Assembly: GCA_016710095.1 (NCBI GenBank)
Contig: JADJLL010000049.1
Location: 1-64,000 of the forward strand
Source: Candidatus Eiseniibacteriota bacterium
GTDB lineage: Bacteria; Eisenbacteria; RBG-16-71-46
Reading direction: 5' to 3'
Length of the DNA: 64,000 nucleotides
Position numbers and translations under genes: made by a program. Shown here in pieces: positions 1-8,513 of the stretch (within the stretch, counting starts at the first letter, position 1; every line of letters starts with the position of its first letter). Under the pieces are notes generated by a model. The model was given only the letters and a program-made list of their open reading frames with translations. It was not told where the DNA came from and did no database searches.

Positions 1-133
1 CGGCCTCGGCGCGTGTGTCGGCGAGCATCGCTTCGTACAGCCGCGCGGCGAGCGCGGCGGGCAGGGCGGGAGAGAGCCGGGTCTTGACCGTGCCGGCCAC
101 CGGATGACGCGCGAACACCCCGAGTCGGTTCAT
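1..133 (-). CDS. TIGR04282/DUF2064 family glycosyltransferase (5' part, runs off the window)
   Basis: The 44 visible residues begin MNRLGVFARHPVAGTVKTRL, the diagnostic nucleotide-binding start of the DUF2064/TIGR04282 family (FARxPxxGxVKTRL). These are GT-A-like proteins related to CofC and cobalamin guanylyltransferases. The gene starts at an ATG whose complement is at 131-133 and is cut by the window edge. A -10-like hexamer (TAGCGT on the minus strand, 141-146) lies 7 nt before the ATG with no room for a ribosome-binding site, so a leaderless transcript is likely. It is divergent from lpdA. The family is clear from this motif; the substrate is unknown. Confidence 0.8.
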   Translation of the reverse strand, partial: MNRLGVFARHPVAGTVKTRLSPALPAALAARLYEAMLADTRAEA

Positions 134-140
134 GCGGCGC

Positions 141-146
141 ACGCTA
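141..146 (-). promoter_or_regulatory. -10-like element of a probably leaderless promoter
   Basis: On the minus strand TAGCGT is followed by GCGCCGC and then directly by the ATG. The same arrangement recurs before prmC and selB. No -35 match was found, so this is a motif-level inference. Confidence 0.4.
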
Positions 147-167
147 GCACCGCCGGTCGGGAACCGT

Positions 168-196
168 TTGACGCTCGCCGGAGGCCTTTCTAATGT
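168..196 (+). promoter_or_regulatory. sigma-70-type promoter of lpdA
   Basis: TTGACG (168-173) and TAATGT (191-196) are separated by 17 bp, close to the housekeeping consensus. Transcription would start near 203 and leave a leader of about 67 nt before the lpdA ATG. Confidence 0.65.
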
Positions 197-269
197 CCGC
201 CCACATTCACTCGCCCATTTCCCGGGGCTGCCCGGTCCATCCCGAGCACCCCTTTCCCGCGAGCATTCC

Positions 270-1694
270 ATGTCCAATCCGCACTATCAGGTCGTCGTGG
301 TCGGCACCGGCCCCGGCGGCTACGTCGCCGCGATCCGCGCCGCGCAGATGGGTCTCAAGACCGCCGTCGTCGAGAAGGACGAACTGGGCGGCACGTGCCT
401 CAACTGGGGCTGCATCCCCACCAAGGCGTGGGTCGTCACCGCGCACCTCTACGAGCAGATCCAGCGCGCCAAGGAGTACGGCATCGAAGTCGGCGAGCCG
501 AAGATCATGTGGCCGGCGCTGGTCGAGCGGAAGAACAAGATCGTGAAGCAGCTCACGGGCGGCGTCGGTTCGCTGCTCAAGGGCCGCAACATCGACATCC
601 ATCGCGGCGTCGCGAAGCTCACGAGCGCGAACCGCCTCGCCGTCGCGCTGAACGCCGGCGGCACGCAGGAAGTCACGACGGACAACGTGATCGTCGCGAC
701 GGGCGCGTACGCGTGGATGCCTCCGGGCTGGTCGCTCGACGGCGAGCGCGTGGTGAGCAGCCGCGAGGCGCTCGACCTCACGAAGCAGCCGAAGCGCATC
801 GCGATCCTCGGCGGCGGCGTGGTCGGCAGCGAGTTCGCGTGCTTCTTCGCGGCGATCGGCACGCAGGTCACGCTCATCGAACTGCTGCCGCGCCTCGTGA
901 TGGTCGAGGACGAAGAGGTCTCGGCCGCGCTCGAGCGCGAGATGAAGAAGCACAAGATCGGCGTGCACCTCGGCACGAAGGTCGAGGACCGCAAGGACAA
1001 CTCGGACGGCTCGATCACGCTCACGCTGAGCGGCGGCAAGACCGTGGACGTGGACACCGTGCTCGTCGCGACCGGCCGCCGGCCGTACAGCGAAGGACTC
1101 GGGCTCGACGCGCTCGGCGTGACGCCGGGCGAGCGCGGCCGCATCACCGTCAACGACCGCCTGCAGACCAAGCTGAGCAACATCTACGCGATCGGCGACG
1201 TGACCGACCTCAAGCAGCTCGCGCACTTCGCGAGCGCGCAGGGCAAGGCCGCGGCCGAGATGATCGCGGGTCACTCCGCGCAGACGAACTGGCGCGCGGT
1301 GCCGGGCGCGACGTTCACGAATCCCGAGATCGGCAGCGTCGGCCTCACCGAAGCGCAGGCGAAGGCAGAGGGCCGCAAGCTAAAGATCAGCCGCTTCCCG
1401 TTCCGCGCGCACGGCCGCAACATCGCGGACGGCGAGACGACCGGCTTCGTGAAGCTCATCGGCGACGCGGACACCGACCAGGTGCTCGGCGCGCACATCT
1501 TCGGACCCAAGGCGAGCGAACTCATCCACGAGTGCTCGCTCGCGATCGCGGCCGACCTCAACATGGCCGACCTCGCGCAGGTGATCCACGCGCACCCGAC
1601 CATGATGGAACCGATCGGCGAGGCCGCGGAAGACGCCGACGGGCTGGCGATCCACCTGTTGCGCACGGATGCGAAGGCGGCTGGAAGGCACTGA
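270..1694 (+). CDS. lpdA: dihydrolipoyl dehydrogenase (E3)
   Basis: This 474-residue flavoprotein disulfide reductase reoxidises dihydrolipoamide of 2-oxoacid dehydrogenase or glycine cleavage complexes, using NAD+. The N-terminal FAD-binding GxGPGG motif is at residues 12-17 and the redox pair sits in GGTCLNWGC (C43, C48). A second Rossmann motif, ILGGGVVGSEFA, binds NAD near residue 180. The C-terminal dimerisation domain carries HAHPTMME, the catalytic His-Glu site. The length is typical for LpdA. The ATG at 270 was chosen because the family start MSNPHYQVVVVG follows it; the open frame extends 46 codons upstream without homology. It is monocistronic, with its own promoter at 168-196. Confidence 0.95.
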   Translation: MSNPHYQVVVVGTGPGGYVAAIRAAQMGLKTAVVEKDELGGTCLNWGCIPTKAWVVTAHLYEQIQRAKEYGIEVGEPKIMWPALVERKNKIVKQLTGGVGSLLKGRNIDIHRGVAKLTSANRLAVALNAGGTQEVTTDNVIVATGAYAWMPPGWSLDGERVVSSREALDLTKQPKRIAILGGGVVGSEFACFFAAIGTQVTLIELLPRLVMVEDEEVSAALEREMKKHKIGVHLGTKVEDRKDNSDGSITLTLSGGKTVDVDTVLVATGRRPYSEGLGLDALGVTPGERGRITVNDRLQTKLSNIYAIGDVTDLKQLAHFASAQGKAAAEMIAGHSAQTNWRAVPGATFTNPEIGSVGLTEAQAKAEGRKLKISRFPFRAHGRNIADGETTGFVKLIGDADTDQVLGAHIFGPKASELIHECSLAIAADLNMADLAQVIHAHPTMMEPIGEAAEDADGLAIHLLRTDAKAAGRH

Positions 1695-1722
1695 CCGGTC
1701 TCTTCAGCGAGCACGGAAGCAC

Positions 1723-1762
1723 GACGCCCGCGGGTTCCCTCGAGCCCCGGGCGTCCGCCTTT
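1723..1762 (+). terminator. possible terminator of lpdA
   Basis: GACGCCCG (1723-1730) pairs with CGGGCGTC (1748-1755) across a 17-nt loop and is followed by a short TTT. The loop is large and the T-run weak, so confidence is modest. Confidence 0.4.
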
Positions 1763-1776
1763 CCGGCCGGGCGTTC

Positions 1777-2203
1777 CCCCCGGGGGGGGCGGGGGGGGGG
1801 GGCGGGGGGGGGGGGCCCGGGGGGCGCGCGCGCGCCCGGGCGGGGGCGGGGGGGGCGGGGGGGGGGCCGGGGCGCCGGGGGCGCGCGGGGGGGGGCGGGG
1901 CGCCGGCGCGGGGGGCGCCCGCGGCGGGGAGGGCGGGGGGGCCGGCCGCGGGGGGCGGGCCGGGCGGGGCCGGGGGGGGGGCGCGGCGGCGGGCCGGGGC
2001 CCGGCCCCCGCGCCCGGCCCCCCCCGCGGCGCGCCGGGGGGCGCCGGGGGCGGGGCCGGGCGGCGGGGCCGCGGGGGGGCGGGGGGGCCGGCGGGGCGGG
2101 CCCGGGGCGCCCGCCCACCCCGGCGGCGCCCCCCCCCCCGCGCCCCCCGGGCGGGCGCCCCCCCCCCCCCCCCGGGCCCCCCCCCCCCCCCCCCGGGCAA
2201 CCT
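1777..2203 (+). other. G/C-only low-complexity tract filling the lpdA-DUF4932 gap
   Basis: Roughly 430 bp consist almost entirely of G and C; I count about two A/T bases. The left two thirds are G-rich, with runs longer than ten, and the right end (about 2150-2200) is C-rich. Because stop codons need A and T, every frame stays open, so long reading frames across it are meaningless. It may be a base-calling or assembly artefact, or a genuine quadruplex-forming region. No gene is supported here. The rest of the 1695-2275 gap holds only the hairpin at 1723 and the Shine-Dalgarno site of the next gene. Confidence 0.8.
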
Positions 2204-2275
2204 GACGCGGGCCGGAGGCGTAACGTGGCCGCGCCCCACGGGCCCGACCGCCCGTTCCCGACCTCCGGAGTGACC

Positions 2276-3697
2276 ATGCTTCACCGAACGATGCTCGCCG
2301 CGGCCGCCGTGGCGACGCTGTGCAGCGCCGCCGTGCCTTCCCTCGCCGCCGAACTTCCCGTGCACGTGGATCCCCGCGTCGAAGCCGTCGGCATCGTCTG
2401 CCGGCTCGCGGGCTACGACGAATGGAAGAAGCCCACGATCGCCTCGTACGACGGCGCCGCCATGCGGTGGTTCGCGCCGCAGGCCGCGCACCCCGCCGTC
2501 GCGCTCGCGCGGACGCTGCGCGCCGAACGCGGCATCGCGTACAACGCGCCGGTCGGGCTCGCGCTCGCGCTCGACCCGGTGACGTTCGAGCCGCTCGTGC
2601 CGCTCTGGCCGCGCCCCGGCTTCCTCGACGCGCGCTGGGACTCGGCGAGCGCGTACGGCTTCGCCGCCGCGCTGCGCGCGTTCGCGCGGGACGCCCGCCT
2701 CGCCGAGTTCCTCGCCGCGCAGCAGGCGGACGTCGCCGCCGTCGAGCGGGAGTTCGATCGCCGCCTCGGCTCCGCGCTCGACCTCGACTGGTTCCGCCGC
2801 GTGTACGGCTTCGGCGAAGGCACGCGCCTCACCGTGGTCCCGGCGCTGTTCAGCCGCGAGGGCAACTACGGCGCGCACGTGGTGCTCGGCGACGGCACGT
2901 TCATCGCCTACCAGGTGCTCGCCGTGCCGTCGGCCCGTCGCGCGAGCGACCTGCATCTCTCGGGCGACGGGCTGTTCGGGCTCGCCGCGCACGAGCTGTC
3001 GCACCCGTTCGTGAATCCCTGGGTGGACGCGCATCTCGACCAGCTGCTGCCTTCCGGGCGCACGCTGTTCGCCGCGACCGAGAGCGAGATGCGCGCGAAC
3101 GCCTACGGCGCTCCCGAAGTGCTGCTCTACGAGACCGTCGTGCGCGCGCAGGCGATCCGCTGGGCGCGCGAGCACGGCCACGGCGCACTTGCGAAAGCGA
3201 TGGCCGCCGAGGACCGCCGCCGCGCGTTCGCGTGGACCGGCGAGCTCGCCGACACGCTCGCCGCGGCCGGCCGTCTCGACGCCGCCGCGGCGCCGCGGGT
3301 CGCGGCATGCCTCGCGACGTGGGCGTCGGAGGCGCGGGCGCGGCTCGAGCAGTCGCGCGCGAACGACGCGGCGGCCGCCGCGGAAGCCGCGCGCACCGGG
3401 CCGCAGGTGACGCGCCTCGTTCCCGCGAACGGAGCGACGGACGTGGCGGCGGGTGAAGGCGTGCTCGAGATCGCGTTCGATCGCGAAATGAACGGGGCCG
3501 TGAGCCTCATGGGCGACACGCCCGAGGTGATCGGCGCTCCGACGTGGAATGCCGGGCACACGGTGTTCTCCGTGCGCGTGCGCTTCGACTCCGGCCGCAC
3601 GTACGTGCTCGGGCTCAACAGCCCGGCCGATCTCGGGTTCCGCTCCAAGGCCGGCGAGGCGCTCACGCCCCGCGAGTGGCGGTTCACGGTGAAGTAG
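2276..3697 (+). CDS. secreted DUF4932-like metalloprotease with C-terminal Ig-like domain
   Basis: This is a 473-residue protein. A signal peptide (residues 1-24, ending PSLAA) is followed by an alpha-rich region and the motif AAHELSHPFVNPW, an HExxH zinc site with the trailing Asn-Pro seen in DUF4932 proteins. The last 100 residues (VTRLVPANGATDV to REWRFTVK) resemble a bacterial Ig-like (Big_5) domain. The ATG at 2276 is preceded by CCGGAG at Shine-Dalgarno distance. It probably acts outside the cytoplasmic membrane as a peptidase; the substrate is unknown. It sits just after the G/C-only tract, so its promoter cannot be read. Family assignment rests on the HELSHPF..NP pattern. Confidence 0.7.
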   Translation: MLHRTMLAAAAVATLCSAAVPSLAAELPVHVDPRVEAVGIVCRLAGYDEWKKPTIASYDGAAMRWFAPQAAHPAVALARTLRAERGIAYNAPVGLALALDPVTFEPLVPLWPRPGFLDARWDSASAYGFAAALRAFARDARLAEFLAAQQADVAAVEREFDRRLGSALDLDWFRRVYGFGEGTRLTVVPALFSREGNYGAHVVLGDGTFIAYQVLAVPSARRASDLHLSGDGLFGLAAHELSHPFVNPWVDAHLDQLLPSGRTLFAATESEMRANAYGAPEVLLYETVVRAQAIRWAREHGHGALAKAMAAEDRRRAFAWTGELADTLAAAGRLDAAAAPRVAACLATWASEARARLEQSRANDAAAAAEAARTGPQVTRLVPANGATDVAAGEGVLEIAFDREMNGAVSLMGDTPEVIGAPTWNAGHTVFSVRVRFDSGRTYVLGLNSPADLGFRSKAGEALTPREWRFTVK

Positions 3698-3710
3698 GCC
3701 GCGCCGCGTT

Positions 3711-3763
3711 CGCAAAGAGAACCCCCGCCGTCCCGAGAAGGGAGGCGGGGGTTCTCGTTTGCG
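3711..3763. terminator. bidirectional terminator between convergent genes
   Basis: GAGAACCCCCGCC (3717-3729) pairs perfectly with GGCGGGGGTTCTC (3744-3756). The stem extends outward through CGCAAA and TTTGCG, giving short A/T flanks on both sides. It lies between the DUF4932 gene (+) and the ABC/M1 fusion gene (-). Confidence 0.9.
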
Positions 3764-3782
3764 GCGCGCGAGCGGTCCGCGG

Positions 3783-6700
3783 TCAGCGCATCGGGATCGT
3801 TCCCGTCACCGGCGCCAGCTTCACCTCGGCCTTGTTGCGCTCGAGCATGAGCATGCGCACGTCCGGATCCACCACGAGCTTCTCGGGCCGGAACGCGCAG
3901 CGCAGCGTCACCGGCACACGCTCGCCCGCGCCGATCGTGATCGTCGTGCGCTCGGTCTTCCAGGGCGCGGCCTTCTTGCCGGCTTCGGGCCACTGCACGC
4001 CCGCGGCCGCGGCCACGTCGATCGTCATGCGGCCGTCGCCGACGTTGTGCACGACGCCCGTGACCTTCCAGCCGTCGCCGTCCTTCTCGAGCCGCGCGTT
4101 CTCGACGAGGTACTTGGGCGCGACCACGCCGAAGAACCACTGCTTCGCGAACGCGTCGAACGCCGTCGTGTCCGCCGCGTGCGAACGCTGGATGGCGAGG
4201 TAGTCCTCGAGCGACGCCGGGACCTTCGCGTCGCGGTACTTCGCCATGTACTCGCGCACCGCCGCGAGGCCGCGCTCTTCACCCATGAAGCGGTGCAGCA
4301 TCCACAGCGCCCAGCCGCCCTTGTCGTACCAGATCCGCGTGTCGCCCGGCAGCTTGCCGTCGATCTTCACGAGCGCGCGTTCGGAGTCCTTCTGGCGCAG
4401 GCGGCCGTAGCGGGCCTCCATCTGCTTCGCGAACGACTGGCGCTGGCGTTCGCCGCGCATCTTCTCGACGAGCAGCAGCGTCGAGAAGTGCGCCATGCCC
4501 TCCGACAGCACTTCGCAACCCGGGCCGTCACCCACCATGGCCATGTTCGGCCACCACATGTGCGCGGACTCGTGCGCCGCGATCCAGAACGCGGCGTTCG
4601 CGTCGGGCTTCGACTGCGTGAGGAAGCCGATGCCCTCCGAGAACGTGATGTTGCCCGCCGGCGCCTGCGCGTAGGTCGGCCAGCCCGCGAACTCGGACAG
4701 GCGCAGCTTCTTCCAGGGGTACGGCGCGAACCACTCGCCGTACCAGCGGCGCGCGCCCTCGAGCGCGTCGAGCATCTCGTCCACGTTGTAGGGGTGACGC
4801 GCGTCGTAGTACACGGCCACGCCCTCGCGCGTCTTCACCTTCCACTCGCCCGCGATCAGGTTGTAGATGCGCACGGGGTGATCGGTGCGCCACTCGGTGA
4901 CGCGGCGGCCGTTCGCGACGCTCTCGGCCACCTTCTCGCCGGTCGCGTTGACCTGCAGGTTCGCGGGCACGTCCACCTTCATGTGCACGTCGAACCAGCG
5001 GCCGGCGGTCGGGATCGCGGCGCCGTGCTCGTGCTTCCACCAGTCCTCCGGCCACTCGCGCGGATCGGAGTTGTTCTTGCCCTCCTCGACGGCCTCGTCG
5101 GGGAAGAAGCCGATCGCGGGCGTGAACGTCACGCCGGAGAAGCCCGTGAGCACGATGCTCGACGGCGTCACGAACTCCATCTCGTAACCGCCGTTGCGCG
5201 ACGTGCCGTCGGGATGGCGCGCGTCGTACGAGAAGCCGAGCGTCATGCGTTCGCCGGGCTGGAGCGGCAGCGGCGGGTTCACGATCACGAGCCCGGCGCG
5301 GTTCTCCGTGCTCGCGGGCTTGCCGTTCGCGGTGAACACGAGCTTCTTCCAGCGCGGGTTCACGGTGACCGGGAATCGCACCATGGGCTTGTCCGTCGCG
5401 TTCTCGACCGTGTAGGCGCCCTTCATCGTGAACGCGTGCTTCGCCGGATCGAACTTCACGTCGAGGTCCACGCCGGTCAGCACGGGCGCGGGCGCGTCCT
5501 TCCACGTCTGGACGTTCTTGCGCCAGTAGTCGAGCGTCGCCTTCTTCGCGGCCGCGCCCTGGTAACCGTCGCCCACCTGCCACGCGAGCACGCTGCCCGT
5601 CACGAGCGGCGGCAGCAGGAACGGCGTGAGCGCGCCCATCGCACGCGCCATGGAGCCGGGACGCATGCGCAACAGCGCGTTCGTCGCGTCACGCTCGCGG
5701 CGCTCGAACCAGCGCACCGTGAGCACGGTGAGCAGCACCGCCACGAGCAGCCAGGTCACGCGGTTGAGCACGAGCGGCAGCGCGTCGTACTGGAACGTGG
5801 CGATGTCGGTCCACTTGGTCGCGCTCCAGAGGTCCCAGTTGAACACCCAGTTCATCTTGCCGCGCATCTGGAACCAGCCCGAAAGCACCATCGTGCCGAG
5901 TCCGATCGCGTACGTCGCGTAGCGGTTGCTCGTCACGGCGAACACGGCGGAGACGTACGCGGTCCACACGAGGTAGGTGGGCACGAGCAGCAGTCCCCAC
6001 ACGATCGCGAAGGGCGCCGGGTTCAGCGACACCTTGCCCTGCATCGCGAGCACGACCACGCAGCCGATGAAGCACGCGGCCACGATCGCGAGCGCAAGCA
6101 CGGTGTTCGCGAGCGCCTTGCCCGCGAGCATCGCGCCGGTGCGCAGCGGGGTGGCGTAGTAGATCGCGCCCATGCCGGTGCCGCGCTCACGCTGCAGCGA
6201 TTCGGTCGTGTAGAAGAGGATGACCATGCAGATGAGCAGCGTGAGCGTGTTGAACATCCCGCTCGCGAGCGTGCCCGCGGTCTGCAGGATGGGCGTGTCG
6301 AACGCGCCGACCCCGTACTCGTTGAGCAGCGTCTGGATCAGGATGAGCGGCACGAACAGGTACAGGCCCGGCGTGCGCACGAGCTGGTAGAGCTCGGTCC
6401 GCACGACTTCCATCGTCATCGCGAACGCGCCCGGAGCTTTCGCCTGCATGCCGAGCGACGCGAGGGGGGCGAGCGTCGCGGCCGGCGCGGCGGACGCCTG
6501 CACGCGCGGCGCGGCGAGCGCGGCCTGCGCCACGGCGGGCGACACGCGGGCGCCGCGCAGCTGCGACGCGAAACGGCGTGAGTACCACGCGACGCAGCCG
6601 AGTCCCACGGCGACGATCGCGAAGCGCTGCGCGATCACGAGCGCGTCGAGACCGATCGGCTGCTTGTTGTAGAAGTCCACGCCCTTGTCCACGAGCAGCC

Positions 6701-7403
6701 ACGTCTCCTTCATCCAGCGAAGGCCGGTCGGGTCGGCGAACTGCAGCAGGCGGTTCACGCCGAGCGGCAGCCACGCGGGCGACCAGTCCCACAGGAAGAA
6801 GGCGTCCAGGAGCAGCACGGCGATCGGGAACGAGAACACGAGCACCGGCATGCGCGTCGCGCCGCCGATCGCGAAGCACGATCCCGTGAACAGCACGAGC
6901 AGCGGCAGCCCGAAGACGAACATCGGCCGCAGGTAGTTCGCGGCCGAGAACGGCCCCATGAACTCGGCGTTGCCGCCGTGCGGCAGCGCGTGATTGCAGA
7001 GCATCGAGAAGCCGATGTGGAACGCGAGGATGACGACGTAGGTCGCGAGCACCGCGGCGTACTTGCCCCAGATGTACTCGCCCGCGCGCAGCGGGCTCGA
7101 GTGCAGCAGCTCGCCGACCTTCTGCTCGTCGTCCCGAATGAGCGCCATGCCGGCCGCGACCGAGATGAAGAACACGTAGATGATGGCCATGAGCATGATG
7201 AGCATCTGGCCGACGGCGAACTCCGACGTGATCCACGCCTTCTTGCCGCCGACGCGAGCGTCGCCCGAACCGATCTGGGCCTTGCCCGTGCTCATCATGT
7301 AGATCATGAAACCGAGCAGGAGGATCTGCACCCAGAACAGCGGGCGCTTGAGGTTGTGCGTGAACTCCTGCCGGAAGACCTCGAACGTGCGCGCGAGGTT
7401 CAC
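3783..7403 (-). CDS. ABC transporter permease fused to M1-family aminopeptidase
   Basis: This is a 1206-residue membrane protein. The first ~600 residues are ABC-2-type permease: about a dozen hydrophobic segments in two similar halves, with the QKVGELLHSSPLRAGEYIWGK loop and its partner near residue 400. The C-terminal half is an M1 gluzincin domain with HESAH (944-948) and the third zinc ligand in LSEGMAHF. The HExxH-x19-E spacing is one longer than classical M1 enzymes but usual for this fused family. AGNITFSEG replaces the GxMEN exopeptidase motif. It overlaps the ATPase gene by 4 bp (ATGA), so the two are coupled. Known relatives are annotated ABC transporter permease/M1 family aminopeptidase; the transported substrate is unknown. 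Confidence 0.9.
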   Translation of the reverse strand: MNLARTFEVFRQEFTHNLKRPLFWVQILLLGFMIYMMSTGKAQIGSGDARVGGKKAWITSEFAVGQMLIMLMAIIYVFFISVAAGMALIRDDEQKVGELLHSSPLRAGEYIWGKYAAVLATYVVILAFHIGFSMLCNHALPHGGNAEFMGPFSAANYLRPMFVFGLPLLVLFTGSCFAIGGATRMPVLVFSFPIAVLLLDAFFLWDWSPAWLPLGVNRLLQFADPTGLRWMKETWLLVDKGVDFYNKQPIGLDALVIAQRFAIVAVGLGCVAWYSRRFASQLRGARVSPAVAQAALAAPRVQASAAPAATLAPLASLGMQAKAPGAFAMTMEVVRTELYQLVRTPGLYLFVPLILIQTLLNEYGVGAFDTPILQTAGTLASGMFNTLTLLICMVILFYTTESLQRERGTGMGAIYYATPLRTGAMLAGKALANTVLALAIVAACFIGCVVVLAMQGKVSLNPAPFAIVWGLLLVPTYLVWTAYVSAVFAVTSNRYATYAIGLGTMVLSGWFQMRGKMNWVFNWDLWSATKWTDIATFQYDALPLVLNRVTWLLVAVLLTVLTVRWFERRERDATNALLRMRPGSMARAMGALTPFLLPPLVTGSVLAWQVGDGYQGAAAKKATLDYWRKNVQTWKDAPAPVLTGVDLDVKFDPAKHAFTMKGAYTVENATDKPMVRFPVTVNPRWKKLVFTANGKPASTENRAGLVIVNPPLPLQPGERMTLGFSYDARHPDGTSRNGGYEMEFVTPSSIVLTGFSGVTFTPAIGFFPDEAVEEGKNNSDPREWPEDWWKHEHGAAIPTAGRWFDVHMKVDVPANLQVNATGEKVAESVANGRRVTEWRTDHPVRIYNLIAGEWKVKTREGVAVYYDARHPYNVDEMLDALEGARRWYGEWFAPYPWKKLRLSEFAGWPTYAQAPAGNITFSEGIGFLTQSKPDANAAFWIAAHESAHMWWPNMAMVGDGPGCEVLSEGMAHFSTLLLVEKMRGERQRQSFAKQMEARYGRLRQKDSERALVKIDGKLPGDTRIWYDKGGWALWMLHRFMGEERGLAAVREYMAKYRDAKVPASLEDYLAIQRSHAADTTAFDAFAKQWFFGVVAPKYLVENARLEKDGDGWKVTGVVHNVGDGRMTIDVAAAAGVQWPEAGKKAAPWKTERTTITIGAGERVPVTLRCAFRPEKLVVDPDVRMLMLERNKAEVKLAPVTGTIPMR

Positions 7404-8323
7404 GGGCGCACCTCCGCCGTGGCCGCGGTCTGCGGCGCGTTCAGGCCCGGCAGCGCGCCCGCGCGCATGAGCACGAGGTACGCGTCCTCGAGCGTCGGCG
7501 TCACCTTCTCGAACCCGGCGGGCGCCTCACCGGTGGGCTCGTACAGACGCACGCGCGTGTGGCCTTCGACGAGCAGCTCCTGCGTGACCTGGCGCGTCGC
7601 GCGCATCTCGGGAAGCTCGAGCGGGCTCACGACGCCCTCGAAGATCAGCCCGGCGACCGCTTCGCGCGCGCTGCGCGGCGTGGTGCGCGCGAGCAGCCGG
7701 CCACCGCGGATGACGGCGAACTGGGGGCAGAGCACCGCGACGTCTTCGACGATGTGCGTCGAGAGCAGCACGATGCGCTCCTCGGCGAGCTGCGCGAGCA
7801 GGTGGTAGAAGCGCAGGCGCTCTTCCGGATCGAGGCCGGCCGTCGGTTCGTCCACGATGAGCAGGCGCGGGTTGCCCGCGATCGCCTGCGCGATGCCGAG
7901 GCGCTGGCGCATGCCGCCCGAGTACGACTTCACGGAGCGCTTCGCCGCGAAGGTGAGGTTCACGCGCTCGAGCAGCTCGTCGGCGAGCTTGTTCAGGCCG
8001 CCGGGCGACTGCACGCCCTTGAGCCGCAGCAGGTGCAGCAGCATGTCGCGCCCCGAGAGGTGCGCGTAGAAGCCGAAGTCCTGGGGCAGGTAGCCGAGGC
8101 GCTCGCGCAGCCAGTCGGGCTTGTCGAGCACGTCGATGCCGTCGAGCGTCACGCGGCCCGACGTGGGCTCGAGCAGGCCCGCGAGCACTCGCATGAAGGT
8201 GGACTTGCCCGCGCCGTTGGGGCCGAGAAGGCCGAACATGCCGAGCGGTACGTCGAGATCGATGCCCTGCAGGGCGGCCACGGGTCCGGGATAGACTTTG
8301 ACGAGTCCGGTGATCTCGAGCAT
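7400..8323 (-). CDS. ABC transporter ATP-binding protein
   Basis: This is a 307-residue ABC-2-type ATPase. Walker A is GPNGAGKST near residue 35, the signature is SYSGGMRQRLG, and Walker B is LLIVDEPTAGLDP, followed by the switch histidine in STHIVEDV. The C-terminal ~90 residues are the accessory region common in drug/antibiotic-type exporters. The ATG at 8323 has AGGAG seven nt upstream. The open frame continues 91 codons further upstream but without homology. It forms a two-gene operon with the ABC/M1 fusion, which it presumably energises. Confidence 0.93.
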   Translation of the reverse strand: MLEITGLVKVYPGPVAALQGIDLDVPLGMFGLLGPNGAGKSTFMRVLAGLLEPTSGRVTLDGIDVLDKPDWLRERLGYLPQDFGFYAHLSGRDMLLHLLRLKGVQSPGGLNKLADELLERVNLTFAAKRSVKSYSGGMRQRLGIAQAIAGNPRLLIVDEPTAGLDPEERLRFYHLLAQLAEERIVLLSTHIVEDVAVLCPQFAVIRGGRLLARTTPRSAREAVAGLIFEGVVSPLELPEMRATRQVTQELLVEGHTRVRLYEPTGEAPAGFEKVTPTLEDAYLVLMRAGALPGLNAPQTAATAEVRP

Positions 8324-8420
8324 GGGAACTCCTGTGAGCTTTGTCGTTCGGGGGGCGGCAGGATTCGCAGGGAAGGCCCGGTCGTTACGCCCCGGGTCCC
8401 GGCGAGGTTGCGCCGGTCCG

Positions 8421-8426
8421 AAAATA
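8421..8426 (-). promoter_or_regulatory. possible -10 element for the ABC operon
   Basis: The minus strand reads TATTTT in an otherwise GC-rich divergent intergenic region, about 98 nt before the ATPase start. No convincing -35 lies at the right distance. Confidence 0.3.
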
Positions 8427-8498
8427 GGTGGCGCGGTCCGTCCGCCCGGTGGAGGTGGCGCGGGCCCACGCCCGTGGCGGCCCGCGCGGCCCCTCGCG

Positions 8499-8504
8499 TA
8501 TCCT
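8499..8504 (+). promoter_or_regulatory. -10-like element (TATCCT) before the wzi gene
   Basis: TATCCT is followed by GCGCGCCCT and then the ATG at 8514. There is no space for a separate ribosome-binding site. The same TATCCTGCGCG string precedes the YbbR gene at 26608. Confidence 0.45.
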
Positions 8505-8513
8505 GCGCGCCCT

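Noticed and set aside
395..3697. 1100-codon frame reaching from inside lpdA through the G/C-only tract into the DUF4932 gene
   Set aside because: Only the part from 2276 has protein character. The rest is lpdA in the wrong frame and sequence with no A or T.
3759..6581. 940-codon open frame on the + strand antisense to the ABC/M1 fusion gene
   Set aside because: Its translation is rich in Arg, His and Val without any motif. It is a shadow of the real gene in a very GC-rich genome where stop codons are rare.
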